Origin: Galactobacter sp052108535
GTDB lineage: Bacteria > Actinomycetota > Actinomycetes > Actinomycetales > Micrococcaceae
Assembly (NCBI GenBank): GCA_052108535.1
Contig: JBQDZM010000001.1
Location: 167,634-231,633 of the forward strand
Length of the DNA: 64,000 nucleotides
Direction: 5' to 3'
A program made the translations under genes and the position numbers. This document shows positions 50,642 through 57,515 of the stretch, one piece after another. The notes under the pieces were generated by a model, which searched no databases, was not told the DNA's origin, and worked only from the letters and a program-made list of their open reading frames with translations. The number at the start of each line of letters is the position of its first letter. The first letter of the stretch is position 1.

Positions 50642-51821
50642 GGGAGAACCACGCATCGAATTCCGGGTCACCTTCCACATCCCACTGTCCGGGCACCTCA
50701 ACACCGAACACCGTCTGGACCCACTCCCGGAATTCACGGTGAGCCTCTGCCGGATCCGGTTGCGAGGCTTCGTCGTCATCATCGTCCAGGTCGTCGAAGG
50801 ATTCCGGTGGAGATCCCCAGGCCCAATCGACCAGCTCCGGATATCCCACCGCGATCAGCCTCAAGAAATCGACCGGATTCCCTGCGATCCGCTGAGGTTC
50901 CCCGCCCTCGGACGAGAACCAGAAGAACCGTGGGTTGTCGGCCTCGTCGTACCAGATCGCGGCGAAGCCACCAGAGCCGTCCGTCTCCGCGATGGGCAGC
51001 AGCCGATCTGCGCCCGGCGCTTCGGGATCCAGGTAGCCACGGGTCGTGAGCGTCGCGGAGAACACCGCCCCCAGTTGCCGGTCACCGGGGTACGCCGTGA
51101 GGAAGGGGTCCCCGTGGGCATCTGCGCCTCCCCACCCCTGTGACTCCATATACGACCAAGCCCGTGTCAACGGTTCCGGTAGGTGCCTCCCTGGGCTCAG
51201 GCGCGCACGCAGGTGTTGTTCTAGTGCCGACGCGCCCTCCAGCGGTCCCTTCGCCTCCAGCGATCCGCGCACGCGGGTCGATTCCACGTCCTCGACAGGG
51301 GCCCACTCCGGGGCGTCCATGAAGTAGGAGGAATCCTCGACGAAACCGCGGGAAGTCACCAAGAACGCCGCCGCATACTCGTTGGAGTTGCGCTGAATGC
51401 CGTCCATGAAGACGATGCATCGATCCTCACGGTGCCACACACCGACCTCTTCGACGCCCAGCGCACCAAGGATCAGTTCCAGCAAGGTGCATCTCCCCGC
51501 CCGTTTCGGCATGGAGACCGTGTGGGATTCACCCCAGGCGGCGGCCGCGGCATCCGCGACCTCAGTGACGACAGGCTCCGCTCGGTGCATCACTTTGGTG
51601 ATCAATTCGCCATGATCATCTGCAAGGTCCACGCTGCGAATGAACTCCAGCTCATGCGAATCTGCATCCTCGCTCGACGTCACCTCGATTCCGTCGACGA
51701 AGTACTGGATCGGCTCATCGGCGCCCGTGTTCCACGGTTCCTGAAGCATCTGCTCCACGGTCGCGATGATCTTGCCGGTGTCCGCGGTAGCGAAGAGCTT
51801 AAACAGGTTCTCGTCGGCCAT
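50541..51821 (-). CDS. Protein of unknown function, immunity-like (possible SUKH/SMI1-type region)
   Basis: The 426-residue acidic cytoplasmic protein has no signal peptide. Its first 200 residues are unrecognised. Residues about 230-390 (QLGAVFSATLTTRGYLDPEA, FAAIWYDEADNPRFFWFS, PVDFLRLIAVGYPELVDW) resemble SUKH-type immunity proteins in pattern, which is a weak call. An Asp-rich patch DDLDDDDDEAS precedes the C-terminus. The final 30 or so residues are Arg/Ser/Gly-rich and lie over the HTH coding sequence of the antitoxin gene, so the natural C-terminus may have been lost by an insertion or deletion. Confidence 0.6.
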   Translation of the reverse strand: MADENLFKLFATADTGKIIATVEQMLQEPWNTGADEPIQYFVDGIEVTSSEDADSHELEFIRSVDLADDHGELITKVMHRAEPVVTEVADAAAAAWGESHTVSMPKRAGRCTLLELILGALGVEEVGVWHREDRCIVFMDGIQRNSNEYAAAFLVTSRGFVEDSSYFMDAPEWAPVEDVESTRVRGSLEAKGPLEGASALEQHLRARLSPGRHLPEPLTRAWSYMESQGWGGADAHGDPFLTAYPGDRQLGAVFSATLTTRGYLDPEAPGADRLLPIAETDGSGGFAAIWYDEADNPRFFWFSSEGGEPQRIAGNPVDFLRLIAVGYPELVDWAWGSPPESFDDLDDDDDEASQPDPAEAHREFREWVQTVFGVEVPGQWDVEGDPEFDAWFSHGERGPSNPRICGHQSGSAGPAVRRRAAEHRSL

Positions 51822-51998
51822 CGTGTGTCCTCTAGTGGTCGATGCGATTCGGTCACAGTGGATCAGATGCTACCGATCTGAACTCCGTCGCAGAAGGCTG
51901 GGGACTTATTTATCCTCAAGCCGCACCAACAACGTTAGGATCTCGCACTAGGACGACCGTCTACACCCGCTGATGATCGTTCGGAAACGGAGAACATC

Positions 51999-52778
51999 AT
52001 GAGCGGCCAACCGCACTACCCAGCCCCACAGCAGCCGACACCTCCAGGGTGGAACGGGGCGAGCGCACCCACGCCGCCGAAGCCGAGCCGAAAGGGGCTG
52101 TGGATCACGCTCAGCATCGTTGGCGTCGTGGCCGTGGCTGGCCTCGTCATCGGCGTGGTCTTCGCAGTACGCGCGCTCACCGGCGGCCCCACTCCACAGG
52201 CTGCCTCAACGGATGACGTCGCTTCGAGCCCGTCGCAGGAATCTCAGGGATCCCCGGGATCTCAGAAAGAGTCCGCGCCGGCCCCGGAGGAAACCACGCT
52301 GGCGCCAGCACCGGCGCAGACTCCGGCACCAAGTGCACCTGCCGGCTCCGGACCGAACCTCAGTGGCGCGTTCAAGGAACGCGACCAATTCTTCCAAGAT
52401 CAGCGGCTCCCGATGGATGGGTCCCCACTGAAAGCGGTCACTCCCAAGCAGAAGGAATTCATCGCACGGATGGATTCGGAGTACACCAAGCTCGGCGCCA
52501 CCTGGTCCGACCAAGACGAGAGCATCGCGCTCGCGCTGACCTCGGATGCGTGCGAAACCTCGATCCTGAACTCACACAACTTGGACGAGACGTCCGTCCG
52601 TACCCACGTCTCGACGAGTCCCCTCATCGGCTCGCTGGTGGGGCAGGCCGCCCCAGAGCAAAAGGGCCAGGCCACGAACGGCTTGGCGAAGACCCTTGTC
52701 ATCGGGACCGAGTACATGTGCCCCGCCGACCATCCCCAATGGCAGGCAGCCTTCGATTCGGTCAACGGCAACTGGTGA
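51999..52778 (+). CDS. Membrane-anchored protein with DUF732-like external domain
   Basis: The 259-residue protein has a Pro-rich cytoplasmic N-terminus (HYPAPQQPTPPGWNG), one transmembrane helix (about 35-62), then a Ser/Ala/Pro/Glu linker and an external domain of about 120 residues. In that domain FIARMDSEYTKLGATWSDQDE and two cysteines (about 188 and 242) recall the secreted DUF732 proteins of actinobacteria. The ATG follows GGAG at proper distance. No operon partner. Function unknown. Confidence 0.65.
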   Translation: MSGQPHYPAPQQPTPPGWNGASAPTPPKPSRKGLWITLSIVGVVAVAGLVIGVVFAVRALTGGPTPQAASTDDVASSPSQESQGSPGSQKESAPAPEETTLAPAPAQTPAPSAPAGSGPNLSGAFKERDQFFQDQRLPMDGSPLKAVTPKQKEFIARMDSEYTKLGATWSDQDESIALALTSDACETSILNSHNLDETSVRTHVSTSPLIGSLVGQAAPEQKGQATNGLAKTLVIGTEYMCPADHPQWQAAFDSVNGNW

Positions 52779-52819
52779 ACGCTTGTGCGCCGCGCGGTGT
52801 CATTGACGATAAGTCGCCG

Positions 52820-52914
52820 CCGCGCGGCACGTCAGTGCCCGACGGCGGGTGCCCACCGACCGTCGGGCACGTACGGATCGATCTCGGCGGCGCACGCTGT
52901 CGCGTGCCGCGCGG
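52820..52914. repeat. Nested inverted repeats (terminator-like cruciform)
   Basis: An outer 12-bp perfect pair (CCGCGCGGCACG at 52820-52831 with 52903-52914) encloses an inner 11-bp perfect pair (GTGCCCGACGG at 52835-52845 with 52860-52870). It lies between two convergent genes and probably ends both transcripts. The inner part contains TGCCCGACGGCGGGTG, also present near 20,788. Confidence 0.75.
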
Positions 52915-52948
52915 TCGCGGCGTTTCCGATCCACCCCAACCCCGCGCG

Positions 52949-54019
52949 TCAGCGGATGTGGTCCTCCCCGACCAGCGGAATCGGAGTGGGATTCCTTCCC
53001 ACCCAGGTAACGGTGAGTTCGCTGAGCCGGTCAAGGTGCCCATAGCCGCCGCGGCCGGTCCTGACTTCCTTGGCGGCCACCCGTGCCTCATCGAGATCCG
53101 CGGGCTCGAGAGGCGTGCCCTGCACGAAGTATCGCGGCAACGCGTCGACCATCGCACGATAGTCGTGATTCCAGTTCGCACCGCCATTACGGACCATCTC
53201 GTCCCTAATCCTGCCGGAGAAGCGCATGACCTCTCCCTGCACCGTCGCGGCCCGACCCGACGATGGCACCAGCAGTTCGACGAGCGCTGCGTGCTGCTCC
53301 TGCCAGGTTCCGTCGGCCAGCGTGATGGGCGAGGTGCCGTCGTGCAGCTCCCGCCGGGCCACGGGAGCGACGCCGAAAAGCCGGTACAACTCGGCGAGCG
53401 CGGCGTCGGTCGCATCAAGGTAGTCAGCGTTGAAGTTCCCTCGGTGGAACTCGAAGTTGCGACCTATCCTCTCGACATGCTCGCGCATGGCAGGCGTGAC
53501 CGTCGCGCCGCGATCGAACAGCAGCCTCGCCACGGCGGCCATATGCTCGATATCGGCGTTCTGCGTTCCGATCAGGCCGAGCAGCAGCAGCGGTCTGCCC
53601 CGCCCGTCCAAGATCTCGGGCGATGCTCCGTGCTCAAGCAGCATTTGCGTCGCTTCCGGTCGCTGCCGTCCCACAGCCATCTGCAGCGGCGTCTGCCCCG
53701 TTGTGTCCGTGGCCTCGATGTCGGCACCGAGCGAGAGCAGAAGAGGGATCTGCGCTATGTACTTCGACCAGCCGAGGAAAGCACGTCGCGCGAGCGGAGT
53801 CGTGCCCCGACTGTCAGGGGTGTCCACCTCAAGTCCCTGCTCCACAAGCCACACGATGAGGGCATCCGGACAGCTTTCGAAACCGATCGCGGTCGCCTTC
53901 GAGTAGCCGCCTCGCGCGTCCAGCTCGCACATATCGAACACGGCTTTGAGCTCGTCCAGGGATGTCGAGGTCAGCAACTTGTCAAAGTCCTTCGGAAGCG
54001 TCTTCCGTTTCCGCGCCAT
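52949..54019 (-). CDS. Ankyrin-repeat protein
   Basis: In this 356-residue protein three to four ankyrin repeats can be seen in residues about 25-170, e.g. DSRGTTPLARRAFLGW, then LLSLGADIEATDTTGQTPLQMAV and MLLEHGASPEILDGRGRPLLLLG. The C-terminal half is unrecognised (VEVMRFSGRIRDEMV-like helices). No signal peptide. It lies among toxin-antitoxin genes, where such proteins can be antitoxins or immunity factors, but no partner is evident. Confidence 0.75.
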   Translation of the reverse strand: MARKRKTLPKDFDKLLTSTSLDELKAVFDMCELDARGGYSKATAIGFESCPDALIVWLVEQGLEVDTPDSRGTTPLARRAFLGWSKYIAQIPLLLSLGADIEATDTTGQTPLQMAVGRQRPEATQMLLEHGASPEILDGRGRPLLLLGLIGTQNADIEHMAAVARLLFDRGATVTPAMREHVERIGRNFEFHRGNFNADYLDATDAALAELYRLFGVAPVARRELHDGTSPITLADGTWQEQHAALVELLVPSSGRAATVQGEVMRFSGRIRDEMVRNGGANWNHDYRAMVDALPRYFVQGTPLEPADLDEARVAAKEVRTGRGGYGHLDRLSELTVTWVGRNPTPIPLVGEDHIR

Positions 54020-54371
54020 CGCTTGCCCCTTTCTGAAGTTCTCCGGGCGTCGTCATCCTGCCACAGAAGGATTCGGAGTTAGTGGAAGACCCTGGCTGGA
54101 TCCCACTCAAGCACGGCGTCGAGAAGATCCTCCTTCGAGCCAGCCATGTCGAGCCGGACAAGACCCACGCCTCAAGAGGCACGAAAACCTGGCGCATAAG
54201 ACTCACCCGCTCACCCTCGGGTCGCTTCTCCTGAAAAGGTGGGCTGGTCGGCAACCAGAAGTAATCATCGGCATCCGCGTGCGGGACTGCCCAGTGGTCG
54301 GCGAGCGCCCTCGCCGGCGTCGTCGTCCCTGATCCGCTCGCGCCCAGGAGGTGAACTCGCGAGCGATTCAC
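53982..54371 (-). pseudogene. Truncated P-loop nucleotide kinase-like ATPase
   Basis: The first 70 residues look like an intact adenylate/shikimate-kinase-type protein: VHLLGASGSGTTTPARALAD (P-loop) and PHADADDYFWLPTSPP, then VFVPLEAWVLSGS. After that the sequence (TWLARRRIFSTPCLSG) has no family character, and another frame holds MAGSKEDLLDAVLEWDPARV then a stop. The usual length is about 170-190 residues. The gene is thus probably cut by a deletion or junction near 54,150. Its tail overlaps the ankyrin gene start. Confidence 0.6.
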
Positions 54372-54411
54372 GGCAACTCCGACGAGCGCTTACCCGAACG
54401 ATTTGAGGTTG

Positions 54412-54711
54412 TCACGCGACTTGGAGCGGCGTGATCGCTGCCACCTGATCAGCCACACGATCCTGGGCGAGTTCCAACTCGTACCGGGTCTGCAGGTTGA
54501 GCCAGAATTGCGGCTCGATGCCGAAGTATCGGCCGAGGCGCAGCGCCGTGTCGGCCGTGATCGCGCGCTTCCCATGCACGATCTCATTGATCCTCCGTGG
54601 GGGTACCCCGATAGACACGGCGAGCTTATTCTGCGTGATCCCGAACCCTTTGATGAAGTCCTCCATGAGTACCTCGCCCGGGTGGATCGGCGCATAGAGC
54701 TTTTCGACCAT
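54412..54711 (-). CDS. higA: HigA-type antitoxin (XRE family)
   Basis: The 99-residue protein starts with the HigA signature APIHPGEVLMEDFI and has an XRE HTH (about 22-60, ITQNKLAVSIGVPPRRINEIV) followed by DTALRLGRYFGIEPQFWLNLQ. It neutralises the toxin encoded just upstream and should repress the operon. The order toxin-antitoxin is typical of HigBA. ATG 54711 follows GAGGAGG. It lies 10 bp after the toxin gene. Confidence 0.9.
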   Translation of the reverse strand: MVEKLYAPIHPGEVLMEDFIKGFGITQNKLAVSIGVPPRRINEIVHGKRAITADTALRLGRYFGIEPQFWLNLQTRYELELAQDRVADQVAAITPLQVA

Positions 54712-54721
54712 CGTTGCCTCC

Positions 54722-55003
54722 TCAGTGGTAATCCGTGATCTCGACGTCTTCCGGCCCCGCATCTGTCCAACGAAAACAGATCCGCCACTGGTCGTTGATC
54801 CTGATACTGTGCTGACCCAACCGATCGCGTTTGAGAGCTTCTAGATGGTTTCCCGGAGGGACCCGTAGCGAGTTCAACGTTGGCGCAGCATCCAGTTGAT
54901 GCAGTTTCCGGTTCGCTGTCTTGTGGATTCGTGGGTCAAACCGCTTCGCCGGTTCGCGACGCCACACGCGCTCGGTGTCGCGGTCTGCGAATGATCTGAT
55001 CAC
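54722..55003 (-). CDS. higB: HigB/RelE-family mRNA interferase toxin
   Basis: The 93-residue RelE-superfamily toxin has LHQLDAAPTLNSLRVPPGNHLEAL followed by SIRINDQWRICFRWTD, the conserved basic and aromatic active-site strand pair of HigB. It cleaves mRNA on the ribosome. The start is GTG 55003, 6 nt after a -10 box, so the message is probably leaderless. Directly followed by higA. Confidence 0.9.
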   Translation of the reverse strand: MIRSFADRDTERVWRREPAKRFDPRIHKTANRKLHQLDAAPTLNSLRVPPGNHLEALKRDRLGQHSIRINDQWRICFRWTDAGPEDVEITDYH

Positions 55004-55009
55004 GCAATC

Positions 55010-55038
55010 AGCATGGCATATTTAACGTACAGCGTCAA
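55010..55038 (-). promoter_or_regulatory. higBA promoter
   Basis: On the minus strand TTGACG (complement of 55033-55038), a 17-bp spacer and CATGCT (complement of 55010-55015) form a sigma-70 promoter. The box ends 6 nt before the GTG. Just upstream TAACG-N5-CGTTA is a short inverted repeat that HigA could bind. Confidence 0.6.
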
Positions 55039-55183
55039 TAACGCAATACGTTACACCTGAACTCCATCGAGACCCGGCACAGACCAACCTCTGGATGTGC
55101 GCTCGAACATGTTGATCGGTCAGACCTGAGCGATGATTTCCGGTCGGCTCAGTTAGTCCAGCAGGTTGGTGGCGAGCGGCATT

Positions 55184-55432
55184 TCATCCGCCCGGCGTGA
55201 CCGCCAACAGCACCCCGGCCCCGCCCGTGAAAGTGATCCCCGCAACGGAGTCACCACGCTCCACCTCGACGAATCCGAGACGCTCGTGGAGCGCAATCGA
55301 TGCCTGGTTGCGTGCGTTGATGACACTGTAGAGCGGACCACCAATTCCCCTGTCCGAGAGTCCTTGGACGATCGCACCAAGCAACCGTGCCCCGCCGTCC
55401 GTGGGCGTTCGGAGCGAACGGTACAGAATCGC
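55184..55432 (-). pseudogene. C-terminal fragment of a GNAT acetyltransferase
   Basis: An open stretch of 82 residues preceded at once by an in-frame TGA reads AILYRSLRTPTDGGARLLGA, then INARNQASIALHERLGF and a Gly-rich end. These match the acetyl-CoA-binding and C-terminal parts of GNAT proteins; the N-terminal half is absent. It lies directly after the zeta-toxin gene, so an insertion or deletion probably removed the 5' part. Confidence 0.65.
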
Positions 55433-55440
55433 TCATGGCG

Positions 55441-56019
55441 CTACCTCCGGCCCGCATGACACAGCGCGTCGGGGGTCCACTTGGGCCACGTCGGCGACCC
55501 GACAAGCCGGCCGTGTTCATACCGGGCGACGTGACGGAAGGGCGATCGCGCACTGCTGTTATCAAAGACTTCCGCAATGTCTGCAATCGTGATCGCTTGG
55601 GAAACGTTGTGCCACAGCCGTTCGTAGCGCTGCCGAATCTTCTGCTCCGGTACCGCATGCCCACCGCGCCGTACCCGCTCCTGAACGCGCTGCACCGTGA
55701 GCTCGATGGGCACCATGATCACGTGCAAGTGCACAACAAATCCCTCGTCAGCCGCATCGGCGACGAGCTGAACTTTGCTCGGATGCGAGAACACCGTTTC
55801 CGAGATGAACGACCTGCGCTGACTCAAGAACTCACGGCGCTGCGTCTCGGCGATTCGGGCGGCCTCATACGCATGCTCGGCCTGCGCATTCGGCCACTTC
55901 TCCGCGGCGATCTCGTCGGCGTTGATGAACGGTAGCCCCATCACGGGCATGAGAACGTCCCGAACGTAGCTGGACTTCCCAGCCCCGTTTGGACCGACCA
56001 ACAGGTGGAGCAGCGGCAT
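55441..56019 (-). CDS. Zeta-toxin family kinase
   Basis: The 192-residue P-loop protein has Walker A GPNGAGKSS (about 9-17), NADEIAAEKWP, then ISETVFSHPSK and a later basic RVRRGGHAVPEQKIRQRY lid region. Together these are the marks of the zeta/UDP-GlcNAc-kinase-like toxins. Active members phosphorylate a peptidoglycan precursor or a nucleotide. Its ATG overlaps the upstream stop by one base, the normal antitoxin-toxin coupling. The C-terminus (PTWPKWTPDALC) looks complete. Confidence 0.85.
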   Translation of the reverse strand: MPLLHLLVGPNGAGKSSYVRDVLMPVMGLPFINADEIAAEKWPNAQAEHAYEAARIAETQRREFLSQRRSFISETVFSHPSKVQLVADAADEGFVVHLHVIMVPIELTVQRVQERVRRGGHAVPEQKIRQRYERLWHNVSQAITIADIAEVFDNSSARSPFRHVARYEHGRLVGSPTWPKWTPDALCHAGRR

Positions 56020-56378
56020 CAGACGCGTGCAGGGTGCACGATGAGGTTGCCATCCTCATCCGCTTCGGAATACGACTCCCCCGCGTCGATGAACTCCGCC
56101 TCATAGTTCAGACTCTGTCTGAGAGTCGCCGCGCGATCAGCCCATTCCTCGCGAACTACGGCCTGCTCCGATTCACCGATCGAGTCATAGTCCGCGACCC
56201 CCGAAAGCACGCGGATGATCGCGCGATGATTCACCTGCGGTGACATCTCCAGCTCGCGGCCAATCCGCGCCCAGTGCGCGATCTGCTGTGGCACCGTCCG
56301 CGATGTCACAGCCGTCGCCGCCACCGCAGAGTCGTACACATCGGACGGAAGGCGTGTGGGCTGACTATTCCTCGACAT
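56019..56378 (-). CDS. Antitoxin of the zeta-type pair (ParD-like TA family)
   Basis: The 119-residue protein starts MSRNSQPTRLPSDVYDSA, followed by SRTVPQQIAHWARIGRELE, a pattern typical of ParD-like antitoxins found with zeta kinases. The N-terminal part could bind DNA as a ribbon-helix-helix; the acidic C-terminus (EFIDAGESYSEADEDG) would occlude the toxin. Coupled to the toxin gene. Confidence 0.8.
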   Translation of the reverse strand: MSRNSQPTRLPSDVYDSAVAATAVTSRTVPQQIAHWARIGRELEMSPQVNHRAIIRVLSGVADYDSIGESEQAVVREEWADRAATLRQSLNYEAEFIDAGESYSEADEDGNLIVHPARV

Positions 56379-56434
56379 GCGCCCAGCGTAGCACCGTACT
56401 ACGCATCGGTGATTCCGTCACCGAGGGCACAGAG

Positions 56435-56490
56435 CTACACGTTGAAGCGGAACTCCACCGCGTTCCGACAGATAGAGCCATCTGGCCCAC
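56435..56490 (-). repeat. Copy A of a dispersed C-terminal-tail repeat
   Basis: On the minus strand it encodes GPDGSICRNAVEFRFNV followed by TAG. It aligns without gaps over 56 bases with copy B (57110-57165), and 31 bases (56437-56467) match copy C at 59335-59365 with one mismatch. No complete gene feeds into the tail. It lies next to the end of the zeta module, consistent with a recombination junction or gene remnant. Confidence 0.75.
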
Positions 56491-56504
56491 AAGGACCGTC
56501 TCGC

Positions 56505-56678
56505 TCATCGGTAAACCTCGCGCCAATGCCCGAGGCGGAGCACAAGGACGATCAGCTGCTCGTATTCGACGTCATAGACGCGCGATAGCCACCGGCGCGG
56601 ATGCGGAGGGCGCGGTGCCTCGGCGAGCTTGCGGAACACCTTCGCTGCCGACGAGGAATAGGTGATCGAGTACGGCAT
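56505..56678 (-). pseudogene. Shortened RelE/ParE-type toxin gene
   Basis: The 57 codons read MPYSITYSSSAAKVFRKL and end DVEYEQLIVLVLRLGHWREVYR in pieces typical of a RelE toxin (usual length 85-90). About 30 central residues are missing (RKLAEAPRPPHPRRW joins distant parts), so the active-site region is damaged. It follows the antitoxin remnant, the usual RelBE order. Confidence 0.65.
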
Positions 56679-56687
56679 CCGGCGCGA

Positions 56688-56880
56688 TCAGAGGCCGAGC
56701 TCGGCCTTGAGCTCCGCATGGGAGACTCGTGGCTCGGTCTCCGCGCGGGCCGCAGTGGTTGCGCGGATGTCGAGCTGATCCTCCAGTGCCTACACCGCTC
56801 GATCGGAGAATTCCGGAGACACCACGACGGCACGACGGCCTGCACAGCGTGAGGTGGTCTCAACGGGCTCGCGCGGCGCG
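56688..56880 (-). pseudogene. Antitoxin remnant (RelB/Phd-like) with in-frame stop
   Basis: One frame reads AGRRAVVVSPEFSDRAV, then TAG (complement of 56790-56792), then ALEDQLDIRAT and EPRVSHAELKAELGL before the real stop. The pieces look like one antitoxin; a CAG to TAG change is the simplest cause. No start codon in a sensible place was found upstream. Confidence 0.55.
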
Positions 56881-57515
56881 GCGGCGATGTAGTCGGTCTG
56901 TTGCTTGCAGAACAGAGACAAGGTTACGGAAGGTATAGCTCACGGGTACAACTTGCACAAGATGCACACGACGGCGATCTATCCGCGTGCTCGCGATAAC
57001 CATGTCCTGGACCTTCAAGCCCGTCGGCAGGTAGTCATCGCTTCCACCAGGCGTCGTGGGTGGCCATCTGACAGCACGTGCGTTGCACTACTCCACGCGC
57101 GGCTAGATGTCAGGTCGAGACCCGGAACTCGATCGCGTTTGGGCACGTAGGGCCATCTGGGTCACGAGACGCTTGCGCCCGACGGAACGAGCTCGCCGTC
57201 ACCGCCCCTCGTCATCGAGCCTCAGCCAGACTCTGCTGACTGGTCCGAGCGCAGCTAAACGTCTCGATGGTCGGCCACGTCCCCGTGCCACTCGTCACGC
57301 AGCAGTCTGGACACGCAAACGCCGAGTTCACCCTGTCCCGCTACGGTTGGGCCGTCTACGAAGTTCTGCCGGACCGAGGGCTCGAGCCCTGACCGAACCG
57401 ACACACTGACCAGAATCGACAGTGAGAGCCCGTGATCGCTCCTTCCGAACTCCAGCATCAGCCGCATAAAGTTGAAGGGAAGTAAAGGAACACGAATCAC
57501 GAGCGGAGAACAGCG
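56881..57515. other. 635 bp of gene debris upstream of the zinc-ribbon nuclease gene
   Basis: No intact gene is supported. The region holds copy B of the tail repeat. On the plus strand a possible 41-codon frame at 57267-57392 (MVGHVPVPLVTQ ... YGWAVYEVLPDRGLEP) looks protein-like and may be the end of a lost gene. The promoter of the next gene should lie in its last 120 bp; AT-rich patches occur near 57,470. Confidence 0.45.
57110..57165 (-). repeat. Copy B of the dispersed C-terminal-tail repeat
   Basis: On the minus strand it encodes DPDGPTCPNAIEFRVST followed by TGA, with the stop at exactly the same alignment position as in copy A. The two copies differ at many bases yet keep the pattern PDG-x2-C-x-NA-(V/I)-EFR, which argues that both descend from real coding sequence. 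Confidence 0.7.
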
